Notes: a model not told the origin generated them from the sequence alone. 64,000 bases of DNA from Deltaproteobacteria bacterium GWC2_55_46 (GCA_001595385.3 LVEI03000001.1:620001-684000); one strand, 5' to 3'; counted from the stretch's first letter, positions 55,097 to 63,741 are shown. Made by a program: numbers and translations.

Positions 55097-57283
55097 CTAT
55101 TTGAGCTTAAACCTCTTAACGCCCTCGGTCATCTGCCTGTCGAGCCTTGTAAGCTCCTCGACGGCCCTGTCCGTCTCGACCGCCTTTTCGATATTCTCAA
55201 CAGAGACCCTGTTGACCGCTTCGAGGGCCTCCAGGACCTTTGTCGTGTTCTTTATCTGCTCCTTTATCACATCATTTATATAGACCACCATCCTGTTGAC
55301 GTCCTCAATGGTGGATGTTATCTGGCGCGTGGCCTCGGCCTGAGACTTTGTCGTGCCCTTGACCCTGTATGTTATATCGGACATGCGCTCGGTCGCTTTA
55401 TTTATAAGCTCGCTGCCCCTTGTATGCTCCTGGGTCGCGTTCATGATCCTTCTTGTCATCTCGGCGACCTTTTCCGTTGCTTCGGCCACCATCCTGCTCT
55501 CCCTGGCCTGAAGCTCGGAGGCTGCCGCTATCTGCCGGACGCTCGTAGTGGACCTCTGCGCGCTCCCGGTTATCTTTCTCAAGCCCTCGCCGGCCTTCAT
55601 GGAAAGGCGCACCCCTTCCTCGACGCTCAGGTAACCCCTCTCCATCGACTTTACGGCCCTCTCGGACTCTATCTCGACCGAGTCGATTATATCGGAGACC
55701 TCCTTGGCCGAGGTCGAGGTCCTCTCGGCCAGGTCCTTTATCTCGTTTGCCACGACCGAGAAGCTCTTTCCGTGCTCGCCCGTCTGGGCGGCTATTATGG
55801 CCGCGTTCATGGCCAGGAGGTTCGTCTCCTCGGCCACCTCCTGTATCACATCGAGTATTTTGCCGATTTCTTTAATCTTTTCAGAGAGGCTATTTATTAT
55901 CTGCGTGGACTCCCGGGTTATCTCCTTTGTCTTCAATATCCCGTCTATGGTCGAGTCAACGGTGTCGGCCCCCGCCCTGGCGTCTTTTATGACCTCTTCG
56001 GCAAATTTTGACGCCTCCGCCGCGTTGGCCTCGACCTCCTTTATCTTCGCGTTTATATGCATCATCGACGAAGAGACCTGGGTGGCTGCCGAAGAAAGGC
56101 TCTCGATGTTCTCGGATATCTCTTTCATCGAGAAGGACATGTCCCTGGTCGATGTCGACGTCTCATCCACGCTCACCGAAAGGGACTCCATGCTGTCGAC
56201 GACCTCGTTTATGCCAGCCCCCAGCTCAAGAACCGATAACGAGCCCTTCTCCAGGGACTTGGCCAAAAGCTCAGTGTAGTTGGCTATGCCTGAAACCGAT
56301 GCGTTTATGCCCTCCATGCTCGACCCGATGGAGTCCAGGGCAGAGCCCTGGACGTTGGAACCTTCGAGCACGTGAGCGCTCATCTCGCGAACACGATGTG
56401 AGATGCCGGCGGCCTCGTCCGAGGTCCTCCTGATGTCCTCTATCATCCTGTGGAGGTTCTTTACCACATCGTTCATCTGCGCCCCAAGGTCTCCCAATTC
56501 GTCATTCGAGGTCACCTCGGCCTTGCCGGTCAAGTCCCCTGAGGCGAGGTGCCGGGTCGTATCGACCAGGGCCATTATGGGCATTGTGACGACCTTCCTT
56601 ATGAAGGCGAGCCCCGCCAGGCCCATGGCCAGGACCACGGCGAACCCGAAGGCGATAGAGCGCCAGACATCGCCCATGGCCGCGGCCAATTCGCTCTCTA
56701 TTGGTATTATTATCTCAAGCCCTCCGGCTACGTCGCCGATCTTGTAATCCCTCCTCGGGCTTGACGGCTGCGAGTTATGGCAGTCCACACAGGTCTGGGA
56801 CGTAGCCATGTCGGGTATCATGTACCTGACCGATTTCTTGCCCTTGTACTCCTCAAACCTGTAGAACTCGGTATCGGCTCCATTTACAAACTGCTTCAGG
56901 GCCTCTCTCTGGAAATCGTCCTTGGGCAGGTTTGCCGTATTGACCGGGTAAAGGCTCACGAGGTCCATATTTATAGCGCCCTCTACCCCGGTGGTCTGGG
57001 ATGCCTCCTTTATAAAGGTGAAATGGAGCGGTATCGCCCGTTCCTGGTCATGGTAGGTGCTCGATACGGTAAGCCCGGCGTCCAGCGCCCTTTTTACGAC
57101 AGTGGACGTATAATACTGGCGGGTGGCGTTTATCTCCCTGGAGAGAAAGCTCGCCGTCGTAAGCGCCATCCTCCGGGTCTGGGCGATCCTTTCCTTATAG
57201 ATATATACGCTGTATGCGCCGAAGATCATGGCCCAGGCAAGGGCTGCGAAGATGAGGAGCTTGACCCTGATACCGATTCTCAT
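55097..57283 (-). CDS. Methyl-accepting sensor with a periplasmic c-heme (Tll0287/DUF3365-like) domain
   Basis: 728 residues: TM1 (~8-28), periplasmic DUF3365-like domain (~30-200) with one heme-c motif, TCVDCH near 166, TM2 (~210-230), HAMP (~232-285) and a long signalling coiled coil. The tip reads AEETNLLAMNAAIIAAQTGEHGKSFSVV: Tsr trimer-contact positions Glu385 and Arg388 are Ile and Gln here, so a normal chemoreceptor trimer is doubtful. A heme sensor could detect redox state, NO or CO. No che genes are nearby. Confidence 0.88.
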   Translation of the reverse strand: MRIGIRVKLLIFAALAWAMIFGAYSVYIYKERIAQTRRMALTTASFLSREINATRQYYTSTVVKRALDAGLTVSSTYHDQERAIPLHFTFIKEASQTTGVEGAINMDLVSLYPVNTANLPKDDFQREALKQFVNGADTEFYRFEEYKGKKSVRYMIPDMATSQTCVDCHNSQPSSPRRDYKIGDVAGGLEIIIPIESELAAAMGDVWRSIAFGFAVVLAMGLAGLAFIRKVVTMPIMALVDTTRHLASGDLTGKAEVTSNDELGDLGAQMNDVVKNLHRMIEDIRRTSDEAAGISHRVREMSAHVLEGSNVQGSALDSIGSSMEGINASVSGIANYTELLAKSLEKGSLSVLELGAGINEVVDSMESLSVSVDETSTSTRDMSFSMKEISENIESLSSAATQVSSSMMHINAKIKEVEANAAEASKFAEEVIKDARAGADTVDSTIDGILKTKEITRESTQIINSLSEKIKEIGKILDVIQEVAEETNLLAMNAAIIAAQTGEHGKSFSVVANEIKDLAERTSTSAKEVSDIIDSVEIESERAVKSMERGYLSVEEGVRLSMKAGEGLRKITGSAQRSTTSVRQIAAASELQARESRMVAEATEKVAEMTRRIMNATQEHTRGSELINKATERMSDITYRVKGTTKSQAEATRQITSTIEDVNRMVVYINDVIKEQIKNTTKVLEALEAVNRVSVENIEKAVETDRAVEELTRLDRQMTEGVKRFKLK

Positions 57284-57347
57284 TAGTTCCCTTTTAGACA
57301 GGTTTCAGATTATGTTTTAAGCCCCGGACCGCTGCGTAACTACCTGA

Positions 57348-57376
57348 ATATTAAATCTTAAAGTGCCCTTTTACAA
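57348..57376 (-). promoter_or_regulatory. Possible promoter for the heme methyl-accepting gene
   Basis: TTGTAA (57376-57371), 17-base spacer, TAATAT (57353-57348), 65 bases upstream of the start. Confidence 0.45.
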
Positions 57377-57429
57377 GGTTTTTCTCAACATCTACTTATC
57401 GGACAGACACCCGGTTTCCTGAAATAAAT

Positions 57430-57460
57430 CAGGGAGGGGATCGCGTCGATCCCCTCCCTG
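57430..57460 (-). terminator. Intrinsic terminator of the oxidoreductase cluster
   Basis: CAGGGAGGGGATCG and CGATCCCCTCCCTG form a 14-bp stem with a 3-base loop, then ATTTATTTC on the minus strand. It ends the 57.5-60.6 kb unit. Confidence 0.75.
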
Positions 57461-57484
57461 ATAAAACCGGCCTCAAGACTTATT

Positions 57485-58144
57485 TCAGCCCAGCACGAGG
57501 CCACCCGCCTTCTGATCGAACCAGACGGCCTTCACGTCTGCCGGCTTTACGATGAAAGCCGCGTCAAGGACATAAGAGGCCTTCTCCCTGCCCCCGGCGT
57601 CGTACAGAAGGACCCTTACGCGATGAGAGCCGGGCTTGACGAATACCTCGTCGTAGACATACGAAGCCATGTCCTTCTTGATCCCCGTAGGCGCATAGGA
57701 CCTGTCCAATACCTTCTGCCCGTCGATGAATAGCTCAACGTCCACGGGGTGCCTCTCACGGGGGCAGTTCGCGATCCTTTCGATGTTCATCTTGACCTGC
57801 CTGGTTTCCTTCAGCTCCTGCCTGTACCTTTCGCCTTCCTGCCTTACAAGCCCTGCCTCGTCGCAGTCATAGACCTTCGCGCCCGTGTGCTTGAAGGCTA
57901 TCTTTAAAAGAGCGTCATCCGGGGCGAAGAACGAGTAAGGGGCCTCAGAGCCGAGATAGACCGGCACGGCCACTGCAAGGAGGAGCAAAGAGGCCCTTGC
58001 CACCAGCGCCGCGGAGACACTCTCTTTCTTACCAGGAGCCCTGCCTTCCCTCGCTTCACTTTCCCTCTTTTTCTTCCATTCCATCCACAATACTATCGCG
58101 ACAGGTATAAGGAAGGCGAGGAACGTTATCAGTATTATGACCAT
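57485..58144 (-). CDS. Membrane protein of unknown function linked to the cytochrome b fusion
   Basis: 219 residues: TM1 (IILITFLAFLIPVAIVLWM), a charged loop, TM2 (ASLLLLAVAVPVYLG), then an extracytoplasmic ~150-residue domain with VDVELFIDGQKVLDRSY and VKPGSHRVRVLLYDAGG, which looks like an all-beta fold. Two Cys (YDCDE, IANCPRE) could be metal or disulfide sites. I do not recognise the family. It begins three bases after the cytochrome b fusion gene and should act with it. Confidence 0.7.
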   Translation of the reverse strand: MVIILITFLAFLIPVAIVLWMEWKKKRESEAREGRAPGKKESVSAALVARASLLLLAVAVPVYLGSEAPYSFFAPDDALLKIAFKHTGAKVYDCDEAGLVRQEGERYRQELKETRQVKMNIERIANCPRERHPVDVELFIDGQKVLDRSYAPTGIKKDMASYVYDEVFVKPGSHRVRVLLYDAGGREKASYVLDAAFIVKPADVKAVWFDQKAGGLVLG

Positions 58145-58147
58145 ATC

Positions 58148-59728
58148 TTAGCGCCTCCGTTTAAGCGCCTCTGCGAACTCCTCAAGGCCTTTAAAGAACT
58201 CTTTACCCTCGGCGGACGAGAGGTATACGGCCTTGATCCTCGACCTGTCCAGGGACTTTCTCACCAAAGGCGGCCTGTAACCGAGAAGCCTGCCCATGAA
58301 CCACTCATTCCCCTTCCTGTAATGGCAGTCGCCATGGCGGCAGGCCGACACATAGACACCGTCCATTCCAAGAGATTTCTCAAAAGGTATGGAGAGCATC
58401 GAGGGCTGAAGCATACCGATGCAAGGCAGCGTTATGACCCGCGCCCACTCTATGCCCTCTACCACCCCATTCCCGTCTAACACACCGGGAAGGCGCGCCC
58501 CTTTGGCGCAGGCGAAGACGATGACCTTTATAACGCCTCCGGAATCCCTCAAGGCGCTTGCGTGCGAGCGTATCATCCCCTTGACGGCGTCTTCGGTAAT
58601 ATCAGGCAGGTCAAGGGCCTTGTAGTCGCAAGAGCCCATGCATATGCCGCAGCTCGCGCATCTTGCCGGAGATATCACCGCCTCCACCGGGTACGGCAGA
58701 TCATCCGTCCTCTTCCTCATGGATATGGCCTGGTACGGGCAGTCCTCCATACATAGCTCGCAACCGGTGCAGTTCTCGAGGGTAAGGCGTACGTGTGGGT
58801 TCCTCTTCCGCCTCGTAAGCCATGGCGCCGCGGCAACGGCCAGGGTCATGGCAACGATAAAGACCCATAGCTGGTGCGCGCTCATGAACCTCAACAGGGG
58901 GAAGATGAACATGTAGAACCAGTCGAAAGGCACGCTCCCGGCAAGCCTTCCAAGCTCGGCCTGAGGCGCGCTTGTGGCTGGCTTTATGAATGAGAGCGCG
59001 AGGAGAGCGACCATAAGCGCGTATGCAAGCACCCTCGGCGGGTTTATGACGGCCTTCGTCACCCTGACGAGGTGGATGAGTATGAGTAAGAATATAAAGA
59101 ATATGGTGGAGAAATGGATAAAGAGGATGATGTAGAAGAGCTGGTCCGTGAGGTTCTCCACCCTTGCGAAATTGAGGCTCAGCGGGAGGCCGAATATCGG
59201 CAGGTTCTCGAGCATGTGGGCCGAAAGCGTCGCGATGAGCTTGGCCCGCTCATCCCATACCATCCAGTACCCGAAGATGCCTCCGGCCCATATGGCCCAC
59301 GCTATGGCTATCCCGGAGACCCAGGCCAGCCACCTCCAGTGGGTGTGCCGCCCGAGCGCGAAGCAGCGCATCGCATGGAAGAGCATCGTTACGACCAGGC
59401 CGTCAGAGGCGTACCTGTGGAGGCTCCTCATCACCCCGCCGAGATACCACTGGTTCACTGTGAGCTTCTGGACGGAAAAATACGCGCCCTTGGCGCTGAT
59501 GCTGTAGAAGAGGAAGAGATAGATGCCAGAGACCAGGATGACCCAGAGGAGGAATATGCCGATTGCGCCGAGGAAATATAATGGGTTGTACTCTGCGGTG
59601 GTGAGCCTGTTGACCAGGGCCTCCATCTTGAGCCACGAAGCCTCAAGAAGACCGGGCCCGGCAAAACCGCGCGCTGGCCCGGCGCTACGCTCTTTCAAGC
59701 CCCCTTCCACAGGGGAAATACCAGCCAT
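58148..59728 (-). CDS. Cytochrome b / two [4Fe-4S] / MvhD-like fusion protein
   Basis: 526 residues with three parts. Residues ~35-250 form a bc1-type cytochrome b N-terminal half with His104/His118 and His205/His219, each pair 14 apart as for two b hemes. After another membrane segment (~283-300) come two ferredoxin clusters (Cys320/323/326/330 and 357/360/363/367). Residues ~400-526 resemble the MvhD/FlpD subunit with Cys407, 436, 463 and 468 (SACRHGDCHYRKGN). Such a protein could pass electrons between quinones and a cytosolic carrier. Start follows the SCO stop with AAGGAAGG upstream. Confidence 0.85.
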   Translation of the reverse strand: MAGISPVEGGLKERSAGPARGFAGPGLLEASWLKMEALVNRLTTAEYNPLYFLGAIGIFLLWVILVSGIYLFLFYSISAKGAYFSVQKLTVNQWYLGGVMRSLHRYASDGLVVTMLFHAMRCFALGRHTHWRWLAWVSGIAIAWAIWAGGIFGYWMVWDERAKLIATLSAHMLENLPIFGLPLSLNFARVENLTDQLFYIILFIHFSTIFFIFLLILIHLVRVTKAVINPPRVLAYALMVALLALSFIKPATSAPQAELGRLAGSVPFDWFYMFIFPLLRFMSAHQLWVFIVAMTLAVAAAPWLTRRKRNPHVRLTLENCTGCELCMEDCPYQAISMRKRTDDLPYPVEAVISPARCASCGICMGSCDYKALDLPDITEDAVKGMIRSHASALRDSGGVIKVIVFACAKGARLPGVLDGNGVVEGIEWARVITLPCIGMLQPSMLSIPFEKSLGMDGVYVSACRHGDCHYRKGNEWFMGRLLGYRPPLVRKSLDRSRIKAVYLSSAEGKEFFKGLEEFAEALKRRR

Positions 59729-60556
59729 TCACACCTTCCTTTTTTTTGAAAACCGTTTCCCTATCCTCCGGCCCCAGACCGCGTAGACGATTATGCCTAT
59801 GATAAGCGCCTGTATGAAGATGCTTACGAAGACCGGATAATCGAGCACATATTTTCCGGTATATGGGTCGTACCTGTAGCAGAAGAACTTGATCTTATCG
59901 ACCATGGAAAGGGTATTGCCGCCTTCAGCCTTTCCTGTTATAAGCTCATCGAGCCTCAAGCCGAGGTTCTGCGGCTGGGTCCGCAAGCTGTATATCTGCC
60001 TGTATATCGTCCCGTCGGGCCTCACGACGGTCGTCATGTCCATATGGTCGAAGCTCCCGTCATCCTGCTTTACGTGGAAAAAACCCGTGTCGCTCAAGAG
60101 CCTCTCGATAGTCTCCATGTCTCCGGCGGCGAACCTGAATCCCTTGAAGCTCTTCGTGAACCTCAAGCCGTACTCCTTCATCGCCTCAGGCGTGTCGTTT
60201 ACCGGGTCAAAGCCGATGGTCAAGACCTCGAACCTGTCACCGAACTTCGAACGCGCCCCGTCGACCGCCTTTTTAAGCTCCATCGTTATCGTCGGGCAGA
60301 CCTGGGGACAGCTCGTATAGATGTAGCTCAGGACAAGGGGCTTGCCGTCCTTGAAATACTCGCTTAAAGAGAAGCTGACCCCGTCCTGGTCGACGAGCTT
60401 GTAGTCGCCGGGTTTTTTCCCCTCTGCCGCTATCGAATTGTCCACGGCGTTCTTGAGCACCACAGGGTCAAGGCCCTGGGCAGCGCCGGATAGCGGCGCG
60501 TAGCCCAGGATGAAGGAAAAAGAGAGGAGCAACGCTCTAAAGATATTTACAGGCAT
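59729..60556 (-). CDS. SCO1/SenC-family copper chaperone
   Basis: 275 residues, thioredoxin-like. Signal peptide (IFRALLLSFSFILGYAPLSG), copper site YTSCPQVCPTITM (Cys-x3-Cys) and later His in GSFDHMDMTT, plus an unusual C-terminal transmembrane helix (VFVSIFIQALIIGIIVYAVW). SCO proteins load CuA in oxidase subunit II, which is encoded 2 kb away in the same direction. I use ATG 60556 with AGGA upstream; ATG 60571 is possible. Confidence 0.9.
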   Translation of the reverse strand: MPVNIFRALLLSFSFILGYAPLSGAAQGLDPVVLKNAVDNSIAAEGKKPGDYKLVDQDGVSFSLSEYFKDGKPLVLSYIYTSCPQVCPTITMELKKAVDGARSKFGDRFEVLTIGFDPVNDTPEAMKEYGLRFTKSFKGFRFAAGDMETIERLLSDTGFFHVKQDDGSFDHMDMTTVVRPDGTIYRQIYSLRTQPQNLGLRLDELITGKAEGGNTLSMVDKIKFFCYRYDPYTGKYVLDYPVFVSIFIQALIIGIIVYAVWGRRIGKRFSKKRKV

Positions 60557-60740
60557 CTTTTTTATCCTCATTATCAAAATGATATCAACCCGGAAGTGGT
60601 CTCGGTATGATTTTTATCATCAAAGACTACTATAGTTTCGAAATCCTGAATCTATGCCGTCCTAAGAAGGCCCGGCCAGGGCCGGGCTGAGTTTTAATTA
60701 TAACATTTCAGGGATAGGGAATACAAACCGCCATATCTGC

Positions 60741-60774
60741 TTCCCCATTTCATAAAGGGGGACTGAGGTGGATT
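60741..60774. repeat. Repeat family B unit
   Basis: TTCCCCATTTCATAAAGGGG followed by GACTGAGGTGGATT. Related to the B half of the composite repeats. The rest of the 60557-60869 gap holds only a GGCCCGGCCAGGGCCGGGC hairpin near 60670. Confidence 0.7.
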
Positions 60775-60869
60775 AAAATAGAGTTCTCAAGACAAGCTCC
60801 CCTTACCCCTCTTTAAAAAAGATGGGTAACCTCATTCCGGGAGCGTAGCGGGAATATTCGCGCAGGCTG

Positions 60870-60904
60870 AAAAAAAGCCGGGCCGCCTTTTGGCGGCCCG
60901 GCTT
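60870..60904 (-). terminator. Intrinsic terminator after the heme-copper subunit I gene
   Basis: AAGCCGGGCCGCC and GGCGGCCCGGCTT form a 13-bp stem with loop AAAA, then seven T on the minus strand. It separates the oxidase-type operon from the SCO/cytochrome b unit, so the latter needs read-through or its own promoter. Confidence 0.85.
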
Positions 60905-60926
60905 GAGGTGAGGTCCTGAAAAACTT

Positions 60927-62435
60927 TTACTGCTCTATCTTCTTGCCCCAGATTATCGAGCCGAAGGCAAGGCAGATATAGAGGACGCCGCCGGCTACGG
61001 CAAGAAGACCGCCCACGCCCATCATCGACAGGAAGAGGTCGATGGAAGGATCGAAGGTGAAGGAGAACGGCGCCCCTGAGAAGGTTATGTCGTAGTGCCT
61101 CCTTGGCACGCCAAAAGACCCTGCGGACATCATGCCTATCGACAGGAGCGCGACACCAACGCCGTAGATCCATGGCTGGATGGTCGCGAAACCCTTCCAG
61201 ATGATCTCTCTCCTGAAGATAAAAGGTATCAGGAGATAGGTGAAGCCCATGAAGGCGAGTGTCGTACCGGCAACGACGGTAGAGTGGAAATGGCCGGTTA
61301 TGGCAATCGTGTTATGGCGGATGATGTTGAACTGCTCGGTGCCGAATATGACCCCTGTGGTGCCGCCGAGGAAGCCGAAGAGGAGTATCGATATGGCGGT
61401 GCCGGAGAAGGCGGGGTTGCCCCAGGGCGCTTTTTTAAGCCACTCGAAAAGGCCCCTGGTATGCCCCTGCTTCCTCAGGGCGACCTCGATGGAAGCCGGT
61501 ATGGCAAAGGCGTGGATCATGCTGGCCAGCACCGCGAGGTGCATCATGTAGCTGGTGTTCACGATCTTGTGCCAGGTCGAAAGGACCGGGTCGACGAGCA
61601 GATGGTGCTCGGAGGCCACGTTTATGAAGAGGATATAAAGTACGAAGGCCGTCCTCGACAGCTTCTCGTTAACGGGCTTGCCGCCGACCACGAAGGCCGA
61701 GGTCATGTACCACACGGCTACCATCGCCGAGACGTTTATCTGCTGGGACGGATGTCCGAGCCCCCAGAAGACGAGCCTGTAGGCTGCCGGGTCTATGGAG
61801 CCCAGGATGTCCATCGACCAGAGCCAGGTCGGGACCATTATGGCCGCGCCGTGCGCGAGGGTCAATACGGCTATGATGCTCGCGGCCAGCATGCCGAATG
61901 AGCCGAGCGGCAGGGTCCTCTTGAAGCCGCCGTCCCTCTTGGCCATCGCTATGTTTATGAAGAATACGATGAAGCCCAGTAGAGCGCCTACGGCGAAGAG
62001 TATGACGCCGAGGTAATACATCGGGCTTCCCTTCAGGGGCACGTACGAGGTGAACATTATGTCGGCGCCGCCCATGAGGACGATGACGTTTATGACCGCT
62101 CCGCCCGCGAGCATAAGGGCGAAGGCGAGCCACCCGAGCCACGGCGCGTATGAGCGCACGCCGAGGATAGCGGCTGATGTAAAGTGCACCAGCGCTATCT
62201 CGAAAAAGATTATCCAGGCGAGGAGCGCGTCAATGCCGTGGAGCGTAAGGAACCTGTAATAGTAGTCGAGCGGCAGCAGATGCACGCTCGGCCACCTGGT
62301 AAGGACCACCAGAAGGCCCAGCAGTCCGCCGACCGCCAGGGTGGCGAACGCCGCGATAAGGTTCCACCGTACAAGGTTCTCTGTGGACTTCTCTATCTTT
62401 AGACCTGACAAGGGGTCTGTCCTGAAAATAGCCAT
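60927..62435 (-). CDS. Heme-copper oxidase-superfamily subunit I, candidate NO reductase
   Basis: 502 residues with about 12-13 membrane helices. Low-spin heme ligands His66 (TLHGIDAL) and His384, high-spin heme His382 (TGHFH), CuB ligands His228, His277 and His278 (SEHHLL) are all present. The helix-VI motif is HPSQQ, so the cross-linked Tyr (HPxxY, position 232) is Gln. The cbb3-type alternative Tyr, six residues before HH, is Ile271. O2 reductases need this Tyr; several NO reductase families derived from oxidases lack it. Followed by a strong terminator. Confidence 0.9.
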   Translation of the reverse strand: MAIFRTDPLSGLKIEKSTENLVRWNLIAAFATLAVGGLLGLLVVLTRWPSVHLLPLDYYYRFLTLHGIDALLAWIIFFEIALVHFTSAAILGVRSYAPWLGWLAFALMLAGGAVINVIVLMGGADIMFTSYVPLKGSPMYYLGVILFAVGALLGFIVFFINIAMAKRDGGFKRTLPLGSFGMLAASIIAVLTLAHGAAIMVPTWLWSMDILGSIDPAAYRLVFWGLGHPSQQINVSAMVAVWYMTSAFVVGGKPVNEKLSRTAFVLYILFINVASEHHLLVDPVLSTWHKIVNTSYMMHLAVLASMIHAFAIPASIEVALRKQGHTRGLFEWLKKAPWGNPAFSGTAISILLFGFLGGTTGVIFGTEQFNIIRHNTIAITGHFHSTVVAGTTLAFMGFTYLLIPFIFRREIIWKGFATIQPWIYGVGVALLSIGMMSAGSFGVPRRHYDITFSGAPFSFTFDPSIDLFLSMMGVGGLLAVAGGVLYICLAFGSIIWGKKIEQ

Positions 62436-62495
62436 GAATTGTAAACACCTCCCGTTATGAATTCACCAACAGCTTCGAGTCCACCAGCCCGGGGA

Positions 62496-62630
62496 TTACT
62501 TCACTCCCCAGACGTCCATCAGCCACTTGAGGTGCGCGAACCAGATAACAACGAAAACAGCAAGGAAAATAAGGGCGAGCACTAATACGCCCGGCGCTTC
62601 TATAATATCCTTGTGGTCCAGCTTCGGCAT
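62496..62630 (-). CDS. Single-helix mini-protein of the heme-copper operon
   Basis: 44 residues, starting MPKLDHKDIIEAPGVL, with one membrane helix (LVLALIFLAVFVVIWFA) and a short C-terminal HLKWLMDVWGVK. GGAGG lies 8 bases before the ATG. It sits between subunit II and subunit I. Small one-helix subunits are common in oxidase complexes, so it is probably structural. Confidence 0.7.
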   Translation of the reverse strand: MPKLDHKDIIEAPGVLVLALIFLAVFVVIWFAHLKWLMDVWGVK

Positions 62631-62663
62631 TTTTTGACCCTCCTTCCAGGTCCTCTCGCTTCT

Positions 62664-63197
62664 TTAGATGGCTTCCTTGACGTACATCTTGCCGACCATC
62701 ATATGATGTCCTACGCCGCAGAACTCGTTGCAGACGACATGGAACTCGCCGCTGGTCGTCGGCGTGAGCGTAAGCACGTAGTCATAGCCGGGCAGCACCA
62801 TGAAGTTCATGTTTATTGGCAGCACCGAGAAGCCGTGCTGTATATCCATGGACGAGAGGTGCACCTTGTAGGTCTTGCCCTTCTCAAGCTCGACTATCGG
62901 GTACCACTGCCACATGGAAGCCCTGATGTAGACCGGCTCGTCAGGGCTGGGATGGACGACAGGGAAGCCCTGCTCCTCGCCGACCTTGTACTTTGTAACC
63001 ATGCCCTCGACGAGCTTGTCGAAGTCTTCAGCGCTTACCTTATACGTCTCTGACGGCGGGTTCTGAGCGCCGACGAGGTGATAGATCGGCATGAAAAAGA
63101 ACGAGACGAGCATCCAGATAAGGGCGAGCGCCACCCAGATCCTTTCGTCCTTGGATAATGGGTTCCACCAGACTCTTTCGGGTTCGTATATTGCCAT
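62664..63197 (-). CDS. coxB: CuA-containing subunit II
   Basis: 177 residues: one N-terminal membrane helix (IWVALALIWMLVSFFFMPIYH) and a cupredoxin domain with CuA ligands His121 (DIQHGFS), Cys156, Glu158, Cys160, His164 and Met167 (CNEFCGVGHHMM). It takes electrons from a soluble donor and passes them to subunit I. One helix is the B-family (ba3-like) layout. GGAGG precedes the ATG. Confidence 0.93.
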   Translation of the reverse strand: MAIYEPERVWWNPLSKDERIWVALALIWMLVSFFFMPIYHLVGAQNPPSETYKVSAEDFDKLVEGMVTKYKVGEEQGFPVVHPSPDEPVYIRASMWQWYPIVELEKGKTYKVHLSSMDIQHGFSVLPINMNFMVLPGYDYVLTLTPTTSGEFHVVCNEFCGVGHHMMVGKMYVKEAI

Positions 63198-63209
63198 CTC
63201 TATCCCTCC

Positions 63210-63368
63210 TTAAGGGGCCACGGGCAGCTGGGGTACGCTCATGACCTCTATAAGCCCCCAGACCGTGTAGACCAGTGTAGGCACGACAACGCCAAGTATC
63301 AACAGCAACCACATGTTATCGAAAAAAACCTGCCAGGCCGGCAGCGGCCCCTCCGCTCTGTTAGCCAT
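63210..63368 (-). CDS. Single-helix mini-protein, first gene of the heme-copper operon
   Basis: 52 residues, starting MANRAEGPLPAWQVFFDN, with one helix (MWLLLILGVVVPTLVYTVW) and a Pro-rich end. GGAGG lies 7 bases before the ATG. It begins the operon and precedes subunit II by 12 bases. I know no named family, but its place and strong ribosome-binding site support translation. Confidence 0.7.
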   Translation of the reverse strand: MANRAEGPLPAWQVFFDNMWLLLILGVVVPTLVYTVWGLIEVMSVPQLPVAP

Positions 63369-63441
63369 TACTATGCCTCCTTTTATTTGTACGTCTCCCC
63401 TGAAGGTACGTTTGTGCCATTTTGTTGATTTGCAAGGTAAT

Positions 63442-63481
63442 AATATAAACTACTCCGCCAGTGATAAATGACTTTTATCAA
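63442..63481 (-). promoter_or_regulatory. FNR/DNR-type promoter of the heme-copper operon
   Basis: On the minus strand TTGATAAAAGTCAT (63481-63468) matches TTGAT-N4-ATCAA at eight of ten defined positions. TATATT (63447-63442) would place the start near 63434, putting the box centre near -41, the class II activator position. The leader would be ~65 bases. Confidence 0.5.
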
Positions 63482-63741
63482 TATTTTCGGATTCTAATTT
63501 AATTTACTTGCACTGAAAGCGCGAGAGATGCATTTAGATGAGACTAAAAACCCTTGAACAGGGCGAAAAGCTTTTGCTGGATAGTGAAAATCTATACCAA
63601 TTCCGTAGGTTTGTCAATAAAAGTGTGGCTCCTGCCACGGAACGGCAAAAAACCCATAAAAAATCGGGACATGGAAGGGCCTGGTCCATATAAATATGCC
63701 CGGCTTGTTTAAAAATCAAAGCCCCCTTCACCATTTCCTCT

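Noticed and set aside
63534-63734. 66-residue minus-strand open frame near the right end
   Set aside because: No ribosome-binding site, no motif, and it runs into a repeat-rich stretch.
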